DNA of 13,934 nt from an uncultured bacterium (GTDB lineage: Bacteria; Actinomycetota; Coriobacteriia; Coriobacteriales; Coriobacteriaceae): NCBI GenBank assembly GCA_958349055.1, contig CATWBO010000044.1:1-13934 (forward strand), in the 5' to 3' direction. The translations under genes and the position numbers were made by a program. Shown piece by piece: positions 5,904 through 11,422 of the stretch. The notes below the pieces were generated by a model. The model saw only the letters and a program-made list of their open reading frames with translations. It was not told the DNA's origin and searched no databases. Within the stretch, counting starts at the first letter, position 1. The number at the start of each line of letters is the position of its first letter.

Positions 5904-7334
5904 ATGGCATCGAAGAACCTTTTGCCCGTCGTCGCACTCTGCGGCGCGCTCGCAACCGGAACGCCTGTCGCCGCTTGGGCGACTCCCGTCATGGCAGACT
6001 CCTTACCAGCAGCCCTAAGCTCCGCACCAAATCCGTCGAGCGCCATTGCGTGCAAGCGTTTTTCGTTCGCACAGGCCGCAATCTCAACCTCGGGATGCCT
6101 TCGTCGTAATACGGACGGCTCGATAGTCGTGGATATCAATCGTTCGAACAAGGCAAACGGCTCCCAGGCGGGGTGCGCCGTCTGCACGTGGCGCTCGATT
6201 GTGCTCGATGCAGATGGCGATCCGTGCGATTTGGGGTTGCGCATCGATATCGCTTCGGTCGATGACTCGGCGAACGGAGCGAAGGTCGCCTTCGACGGTG
6301 CGTTTTTCGAGAAAGGAGGCGGTATATGTCTGGGCTGCGCCGCCGCGAATGCAGACGATGTGCAGCCCACCCTCTCATTCACGGCATCGCTGCGGCTGAC
6401 CAAGGCGGGCACCGATGCCATCGCGGCGGGAGAAGCATCCCTGCTGTTCTACGCCGCCAGCACCGAAGACACAGACATTCATTTCGAGAAGCCAGCCGGA
6501 TCGCTCAGCCTTACGCGCGGGACGGAGGCAGGCCCTATTGCGATCGATACCCACACGCTAGGCAGGCAACGCATTCTTGCCGACCCGGCGCTTCTCGAGA
6601 TGGAGTGGAACGGATCCGGAGCCGTCGGGATTGTCCCCTCCGCGCTTGACGCCAAGACGCTCCCCTCAAACGACGAACCCATCAACGCAACCATACAAGA
6701 AGAGAGCACGGACAAAGAAGCAGGTGCGGGCGACACGCCGTCGCCGACAAACAGCGTCCCAGCTTCTTTCGAAGCACCGAATGAGCCCGCTACCGGTCCA
6801 AACGATCCCGAGCTCGCGGACAGTCTGGGGCTTGCTGATCCTCAGGAGATCGATGAAGGTAACTGCCGCGTGCTTGCCGCCCTCGACCACACAGAGGTCA
6901 TCGATGCTGCAAACATCGAAGTTGCCGCCGCCAATCAGCCCGTCCGCAAGTCGGCCATCATCGCATTTCCCGAATCCATCGAAGTCGTCTTTTTGCCATC
7001 GGGCGAGGTCGTGGCCCCAACACTGCTCACCTTGTTGGGCGCCAAGAATACTCGAAACGAAATTAAAAAGGTCACGGTTGTCGACCCTGCAACCACCGCT
7101 AAACTGCGTCTATACGCCGTTGCCCCAGACGGAGGCAAGACCTTGGAATTCGATGGCGACACACTTCTAGCCTGGCGACGTCTGGACATTATGCAAGACG
7201 TCTCGTATCAGATCGAACTCGAAGGGTTTGATCGTGCCCGCGATGCCAATATCATCGCCGCGGCTATTGAATCCCCGCAGCGGCTTATGACACTGCGCTT
7301 TGACTACTACCCCTATGTCCCGACAACCACCTGA
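5904..7334 (+). CDS. Large secreted protein with two CxxC pairs and C-terminal beta domain
   Basis: A 476-residue exported protein with a signal peptide (about 1-31). An N-terminal domain (about 45-205) carries seven cysteines at 50, 65, 91, 94, 108, 142 and 145, including CAVC and CLGC, which could form disulphides or bind metal. A low-complexity linker rich in Glu, Pro, Thr, Ser and Asn spans about 254-305. The C-terminal region (about 345-470) has the order seen in the WxL-like protein upstream: a strand (ESIEVVF), PSGEVVAPT, a KN...VTVVD strand and a final aromatic strand TLRFDYYPY, so it may be a diverged copy. AAGGAG lies five bases before the ATG, and the gene begins 18 bases after its neighbour. 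No sortase motif or membrane anchor is visible. No named family is recognised; a surface or adhesion role is inferred. Confidence 0.72.
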   Translation: MASKNLLPVVALCGALATGTPVAAWATPVMADSLPAALSSAPNPSSAIACKRFSFAQAAISTSGCLRRNTDGSIVVDINRSNKANGSQAGCAVCTWRSIVLDADGDPCDLGLRIDIASVDDSANGAKVAFDGAFFEKGGGICLGCAAANADDVQPTLSFTASLRLTKAGTDAIAAGEASLLFYAASTEDTDIHFEKPAGSLSLTRGTEAGPIAIDTHTLGRQRILADPALLEMEWNGSGAVGIVPSALDAKTLPSNDEPINATIQEESTDKEAGAGDTPSPTNSVPASFEAPNEPATGPNDPELADSLGLADPQEIDEGNCRVLAALDHTEVIDAANIEVAAANQPVRKSAIIAFPESIEVVFLPSGEVVAPTLLTLLGAKNTRNEIKKVTVVDPATTAKLRLYAVAPDGGKTLEFDGDTLLAWRRLDIMQDVSYQIELEGFDRARDANIIAAAIESPQRLMTLRFDYYPYVPTTT

Positions 7335-7357
7335 GGCTTAAATGCTGCGCATCATTC

Positions 7358-7383
7358 CTAATACCACTTATATAACGTATTAG
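7358..7383. repeat. Operator-like inverted repeat CTAATAC-N12-GTATTAG
   Basis: Two perfect 7-bp arms are separated by 12 bases. The spacer contains the AT-rich palindrome TTATATAA (7368-7375), which includes a possible -10 box. It lies between the stop at 7334 and the DUF554 start at 7453. Symmetry of this kind with an enclosed -10-like sequence is what a dimeric repressor site would look like. Confidence 0.5.
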
Positions 7384-7411
7384 ATGAGTCGCGATGTGCC
7401 TCGCATTTCGT

Positions 7412-7422
7412 TCTGCTACGAT
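7412..7422 (+). promoter_or_regulatory. Candidate extended -10 promoter of the DUF554 gene
   Basis: TGCTACGAT (7414-7422) is an extended -10 element, a TGn followed by TACGAT, 30 bases before the ATG at 7453. A -35 box is not evident, which extended -10 promoters can tolerate. The same TGCTAYGAT pattern precedes the TerB gene at 8212-8220. Confidence 0.4.
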
Positions 7423-7442
7423 TGCCACGTTGGCATCAATAC

Positions 7443-7448
7443 AGGAGG
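7443..7448 (+). promoter_or_regulatory. Ribosome binding site fixing the DUF554 start
   Basis: AGGAGG lies four bases before the ATG at 7453. An in-frame upstream ATG at 7384 would add 23 residues, but it has no such site and the extra residues do not look like a membrane-protein start, so 7453 is preferred. Confidence 0.75.
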
Positions 7449-7452
7449 GCTC

Positions 7453-8169
7453 ATGCCGGGCTTGGGAACAATCATCAACGTTGCGCTTTTAGTTGCGGGC
7501 GGTCTTTTGGGATTAGCGGGCGGCCGCTTCATTACACCGCGCATCCAAGACACGCTCATGAAAGCATCGGGGCTGTGCGTCCTGTTTATCGGCCTGGGCG
7601 GCACCATGCAAAAGATGCTCATCATCGATGGAAAGGCGCTAGCGACCACCGGTACCACCATGCTCATCGTCTCATTTGCGCTCGGTTCGCTCATCGGCGA
7701 GGCCATCAACTTGGAGGCCTCCATCGAGAACCTTGGCGAATGGCTCAAGCGCAAGACTGGCAGTGAGGGCGATAACGAGTTCACCAACGCTTTTGTCTCG
7801 ACTTCACTCACCGTGTGCATCGGCGCCATGGCCATTGTGGGATCGATCCAGGACGGCCTGCTCGGCGACTGGTCAACGCTTGCCCTCAAGGGCGCACTGG
7901 ACTGCATCATCGTCTGCACCATGACGGCCTCGCTTGGCCGCGGCTGCATCTTCTCCGCCCTGCCCGTCGCCGTGTTCCAGGGGACGATCACGTTGTTTGC
8001 CGGCGCGCTCTCCCCCATCATGACCACAGCAGCCCTCAACAGCCTTTCGCTCGTAGGCTCCATGCTCATCTTCTGCGTCGGCGTCAACCTCATCCGTCCT
8101 CAGACCTTCCGCACGGCCAATATGCTTCCCTCCGTCGTCATCGCCGTCATATACGCCCTCCTGTTCTAA
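7453..8169 (+). CDS. DUF554 integral membrane protein (YqgA-like)
   Basis: A 238-residue polytopic membrane protein of the DUF554 family, related to E. coli YqgA; its function is unknown and transport is only presumed. About seven hydrophobic segments can be seen, at roughly 5-24, 38-56, 68-84, 116-132, 147-163, 170-190 and 197-215, with a last one at 225-238. Family hallmarks are the glycine-rich first helix (LLVAGGLLGLAGG), LFIGLGGTMQ at 44-53 and the conserved FVSTSLTVCIGAMAIVGSI at 114-132, followed by QDGLLGD. Length is normal for the family. It is probably transcribed from its own promoter (extended -10 at 7414-7422), 118 bases after the preceding gene. No functional link to either neighbour is apparent. 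Confidence 0.9.
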   Translation: MPGLGTIINVALLVAGGLLGLAGGRFITPRIQDTLMKASGLCVLFIGLGGTMQKMLIIDGKALATTGTTMLIVSFALGSLIGEAINLEASIENLGEWLKRKTGSEGDNEFTNAFVSTSLTVCIGAMAIVGSIQDGLLGDWSTLALKGALDCIIVCTMTASLGRGCIFSALPVAVFQGTITLFAGALSPIMTTAALNSLSLVGSMLIFCVGVNLIRPQTFRTANMLPSVVIAVIYALLF

Positions 8170-8176
8170 ATCTATC

Positions 8177-8242
8177 AACGCAGCGGTATCTCGAACATCT
8201 GTTTGATGCTGTGCTATGATATGAGGTCACCGTAGCTGCGTT
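8177..8242. repeat. 8-bp inverted repeat flanking the TerB promoter
   Basis: AACGCAGC (8177-8184) and its exact reverse complement GCTGCGTT (8235-8242) are separated by 50 bases that contain the promoter. A further GGT/ACC pair extends it inside, with a three-base bulge. Because the first arm lies upstream of the predicted transcription start, it would act as DNA (for example paired operator half-sites), not as an RNA hairpin. Confidence 0.4.
8212..8220 (+). promoter_or_regulatory. Candidate extended -10 promoter of the TerB-brxD unit
   Basis: TGCTATGAT (8212-8220) is an extended -10 element with a 5/6 match to TATAAT, 36 bases before the GTG at 8257. No good -35 box is present. The element sits between the arms of an 8-bp inverted repeat at 8177-8184 and 8235-8242. 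Confidence 0.5.
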
Positions 8243-8246
8243 CGAG

Positions 8247-8252
8247 AGGAGG
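8247..8252 (+). promoter_or_regulatory. Ribosome binding site deciding the GTG start of the TerB gene
   Basis: AGGAGG within GAGAGGAGGAG lies four bases before the GTG at 8257. The next in-frame ATG (8278) is 25 bases away, too far, so the GTG start is preferred. Confidence 0.75.
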
Positions 8253-8256
8253 AGCG

Positions 8257-10011
8257 GTGGCCGACCAGGACATCAAGATGCTCATCGAGCGCATTATGGC
8301 CGAGGCCCGGACCCATCAGTCCGCCCGCTTCTCAAACGAAACCTACGCAGACGAGCCGATTCTCAAAACCGGCCGACAGATGCAGAATTTCCTCCCCGAC
8401 CAGTACCGTAAAATGCGCGAGATATCGCGCTGGCAGGATGACCCCAAGGGCGGTGCGGGCCGCTGGCTTTCGGAAGCCGAGCTTTTTTACCGCCAGGGCC
8501 TGCTGATGGCCGGCTTTGAGGACGACTGTCCCTACAACGGCACCTTTAAGTCGTACTTTCCCACCTACAACGCCATGAGCGACCGGCAACTGCGCGGCTA
8601 CTTTACCTGGCGTGCCCAAGTGCGCCGCGGAACCGTCGAGGAAACGTCTACGTCCTTTGCCTTTCTGTATCTCTATGAGCTGATCTGCGGCATTGGCGTA
8701 GATAATCCACTCGATGGTTTTAACAAGATCAAGGCTTTTTGGGATGTCTATCGCGCCTTCGAGCCCGGCATCGACCGGTTTGCGCGCGTGTGGCTGCAAG
8801 ATTACGCCGTGTTCCACGGGCTCGACCCCAAGCTGCTTCGCGACTCTAAAACCGTCATGTTCGATAACGCCCTTATCGAACTGCGGCGCGCGGCACGAGA
8901 CCTTGTACCGGCACCGTCCGGCCAGACCCCTAAGCGTCGCAAAACCTCCGAGCCCACGCTCCCCCTTCCGCCCGATGAGGTGCGCGAGGAGCGACTCATG
9001 GCCGCCATCAACGCCCTCTCCACGTACAACCTAAGTAGCTCGCGGCTCGACCGCAGCCACCACCGCGATCTGCGCCACGTGGCGTGCGCCGTGTATGTCC
9101 GCATGGCGCGCTACTATGACACGCACCGAAAGACCGGCATCGTGGCAAGTTTATTTGGGGAGGAGACGGCAATGCCCTACACCATGTTTGCCTCGGCCGT
9201 ATTCTTTGCGCCCGAGCGCCACGAGGACTGCGAATACCGTCTGGACCCCATCCATATCTACCGTTGCCAAAACGGTTTTTGGGAATGCATGCGGATTCAC
9301 GGCAGCAGACAAAAGAGCAGCAAACTTGGCGAGATGATGCGCGCCTGCGACCAACGCCTGCGCCTGGCCCTGGACCCCGCCCATCCCCTGAAGGAAGAAA
9401 AGGTCCCCAAATATCTGGCCAAGATTATCGATGACGAGATTGTGGCATGGCTTTCGTGGGACGCCGCACACCAGCCCGTCAAGATCGATATCGATTTGAG
9501 CCAGCTGGGGCACATTCGGAGTGCTGCCGCACAAACGCGCGAAGCGCTTTTGATCGACGAGGAACGCGAGGACGGCGCGTCCGCAGAAGCCGAGGCAGCG
9601 GACTCAGGGCAACCGGAAGCCGAGCCCGTAGCCGACGCGATGGTCGAGGCGGTCGCGGCGGCCGCAGGGCAGGACGAGTCCGACGAGCCAACCATATCCA
9701 CCGAACAGTTTGGTGTCGTGGCACCGCTTCTCGCGCCGACGCCCGCGTTCGCAGCTGCTACGCCCGCTGACGCCACAAACGAACTCGCGCCCGCCGCAAA
9801 CGCCTATCTCCGCGCTCTGCTCGAGCACAACGCAGTACAGGCGGAATCGGCGGTAGTGCAATCGGAGCAGAGCGAGGACATGCTCGTCGATACCATCAAC
9901 GAGGCGCTCTTTGACCTGGTGGGCGACACCGTAATTGAATTTAGCGCAGCAGGGCCGCAGATTATCGAGGACTACGAAGCAGACGTGAGAGGATACCTAG
10001 ACCATGAGTGA
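8257..10011 (+). CDS. TerB_N / TerB_C domain protein
   Basis: A 584-residue soluble protein. The TerB_N domain (about 55-215) shows TYNAMSDRQLRGYFTWRAQ at 103-121 and a helical block SFAFLYLYELICGIG. A central conserved region (about 265-420) contains YRLDPIHIYRCQNGFW (327-342) and RQKSSKLGEMMRACDQRLR (351-369). An alanine- and acid-rich linker follows (about 434-515). The C terminus carries a TerB_C-like end, DMLVDTINEALFDLVGDT at 541-558, then EDYEADVRGYL. TerB domains belong to the Ter stress/tellurite-resistance networks, and TerB_N/TerB_C proteins often sit next to DNA-processing or phage-defence genes. Here the gene leads a unit with a BrxD ATPase, whose start overlaps its end by 8 bases, and a helicase. 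A role as sensor or scaffold for the two ATPases is inferred. It starts at GTG behind a strong ribosome binding site. Confidence 0.85.
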   Translation: MADQDIKMLIERIMAEARTHQSARFSNETYADEPILKTGRQMQNFLPDQYRKMREISRWQDDPKGGAGRWLSEAELFYRQGLLMAGFEDDCPYNGTFKSYFPTYNAMSDRQLRGYFTWRAQVRRGTVEETSTSFAFLYLYELICGIGVDNPLDGFNKIKAFWDVYRAFEPGIDRFARVWLQDYAVFHGLDPKLLRDSKTVMFDNALIELRRAARDLVPAPSGQTPKRRKTSEPTLPLPPDEVREERLMAAINALSTYNLSSSRLDRSHHRDLRHVACAVYVRMARYYDTHRKTGIVASLFGEETAMPYTMFASAVFFAPERHEDCEYRLDPIHIYRCQNGFWECMRIHGSRQKSSKLGEMMRACDQRLRLALDPAHPLKEEKVPKYLAKIIDDEIVAWLSWDAAHQPVKIDIDLSQLGHIRSAAAQTREALLIDEEREDGASAEAEAADSGQPEAEPVADAMVEAVAAAAGQDESDEPTISTEQFGVVAPLLAPTPAFAAATPADATNELAPAANAYLRALLEHNAVQAESAVVQSEQSEDMLVDTINEALFDLVGDTVIEFSAAGPQIIEDYEADVRGYLDHE

Positions 10012-11308
10012 TACCGCATCCGCAGCACCTCGCGTGCCCAAGCGCGTCGCTGCCGTCATTCTCAACTCGCTCAAGGGCGGCGTGGTCCCGCGCATCGGCC
10101 TTCCTTACATCACCGTAGGGCGCGAGGTCGAGATTCGCGCTCTGCTCACCGATCTGAGTCTCATCGCCGACGGCGGCGCGAGCTTCCGCTTTTTGGTCGG
10201 TCGCTACGGCGCCGGCAAGAGCTTTTTGCTCCAGACCATTCGCACACACGCCATGGGTGAGGGTTTCGTCGTCGCCGATGCCGATCTTTCCCCTGAGCGA
10301 CGTCTACAGGGTGGCCAGGGTCAGGGTCTGGCCACCTATCGCGAGCTCATCCGCAACATATCGACCAAAACGCGCCCCGAGGGCGGCGCGCTCAATCTTA
10401 TCCTGGATCGCTGGGTCGCCTCGTGTGCCGACGCCGACGAGTCGGCCATCAATGCCCAGCTTGCCCCGCTCGAAGAAATGGTTCACGGCTTTGACTTCAC
10501 CCGTATGCTCCGCCGTTATCGCATGGCCGTCGCAGAGGGCGACGAAGAGAGCATGAGCCGCGTGACCAAATGGATTCGCGGCGAGTACCGCACCAAGAGC
10601 GAGGCGCGCGCCGAGCTGGGCTCCTCGACCATCATCAGCGACGACGACTGGTACGACTACGTCAAGCTCATCGCACGCTTTTTGGTCTGCAGCGGCTACA
10701 AGGGCATGCTGGTGCTCATCGACGAGCTCGTAAACCTGTACAAGATTCCCAACGCTATCACGCGCCAGTACAACTACGAGAAGATCCTGACCATGTACAA
10801 CGACACGCTGCAAGGCAAGGCGCAGTACTTGGGCATGATTATGGGCGGCACTCCAACCTCTATCGAGGACCGTCGACGCGGCGTGTTTTCCTATGAAGCC
10901 CTGCGCAGCCGTCTCGCCCAGGGCCGTTTTGCGCGCGAGGACCTCAAGGACATGCTTGCGCCCATCATCCGCCTGCAGCCGCTCACCTATGAGGAGTTGC
11001 TGGTGCTCATCGAAAAGCTCATGCAGATCCATGCCGGCTACTTTGGCTGGACCCCTACGCTTACCGAGAACGACTTGGTGGACTTCCTCAAGATTGAGTT
11101 TGGCCGCGTGGGAGCCGACACACACCTGACGCCCCGTGAGGTCATTCGCGACTTTATCGAGCTGCTCGACATCCTGTGTCAGAACCCCGATGCCAACGTG
11201 GCCGAGCTGCTACAAAGCGTTGGCGGCGATGCCCTGACACCGGCAGCCGCAACAAACGACACCGGCACCGCAGGCGACGACCGCAACTTCGCCGAATTCA
11301 CCATCTAA
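10004..11308 (+). CDS. brxD: BREX-type P-loop ATPase BrxD (DUF2791)
   Basis: A 434-residue ATP-binding protein of the BrxD/DUF2791 family, a component of type 2 BREX phage-defence systems. Walker A is GRYGAGKS at 66-73. Walker B is GMLVLIDEL at 234-242, with the acidic pair D240 E241. A sensor-like segment IMGGTPTS is at 279-286, and the C-terminal part shows the family's TPREVIRDF (376-384), ending in FAEFTI. Length is usual for the family. The ATG lies inside the end of the TerB gene (8-base overlap) with AGAGGA about ten bases upstream, so the two are translationally coupled. The helicase gene follows after 114 bases. It probably works with the helicase on DNA, as the paired BrxD and BrxHI genes of type 2 BREX suggest. 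Domain identity is firm; the role in this unit without the other BREX genes is unknown. Confidence 0.88.
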   Translation: MSDTASAAPRVPKRVAAVILNSLKGGVVPRIGLPYITVGREVEIRALLTDLSLIADGGASFRFLVGRYGAGKSFLLQTIRTHAMGEGFVVADADLSPERRLQGGQGQGLATYRELIRNISTKTRPEGGALNLILDRWVASCADADESAINAQLAPLEEMVHGFDFTRMLRRYRMAVAEGDEESMSRVTKWIRGEYRTKSEARAELGSSTIISDDDWYDYVKLIARFLVCSGYKGMLVLIDELVNLYKIPNAITRQYNYEKILTMYNDTLQGKAQYLGMIMGGTPTSIEDRRRGVFSYEALRSRLAQGRFAREDLKDMLAPIIRLQPLTYEELLVLIEKLMQIHAGYFGWTPTLTENDLVDFLKIEFGRVGADTHLTPREVIRDFIELLDILCQNPDANVAELLQSVGGDALTPAAATNDTGTAGDDRNFAEFTI

Positions 11309-11348
11309 CCTACCAAAAAGGAACAGGTTTATTTTGGCAGGTTTTATC
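11309..11348 (+). terminator. Candidate intrinsic terminator or attenuator after brxD
   Basis: Immediately after the brxD stop codon, 11309-11318 pairs with 11332-11341 in 9 of 10 positions (one A:C mismatch) around a 13-base loop. TTTTATCT follows directly. The stem is partly A/T and the loop large, so termination would be partial. It may set lower expression of the helicase than of the first two genes, or separate it into its own transcript. Confidence 0.42.
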
Positions 11349-11369
11349 TGGGCAAACGCCGATGTTGCA

Positions 11370-11395
11370 AAGCGACAGCGCATATCCCGTCGCTT
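11370..11395. repeat. 7-bp inverted repeat AAGCGAC-N12-GTCGCTT before the helicase gene
   Basis: Perfect 7-bp arms lie around a 12-base spacer, ending 27 bases before the helicase ATG. No T tract follows. It could be an operator or a leader hairpin. Together with the terminator-like hairpin just upstream it means the 114-base gap holds two possible control structures, but I see no clear promoter in it. Confidence 0.4.
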
Positions 11396-11422
11396 CTGAA
11401 CGCTCATTTTGAGAGGAGGCCC

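Noticed and set aside
7416..8093. Open frame of 225 codons on the minus strand opposite the DUF554 gene
   Set aside because: Antisense to a clear membrane-protein family; Met/Ser/Pro-rich composition mirrors the opposite strand.
8257..8260. Starting the TerB protein at the ATG at 8278
   Set aside because: The strong AGGAGG is four bases before the GTG at 8257 and 25 bases before that ATG.
10304..11125. Open frame of 273 codons on the minus strand opposite brxD
   Set aside because: Antisense to the Walker A/B-bearing ATPase, without a recognisable domain; a shadow frame.
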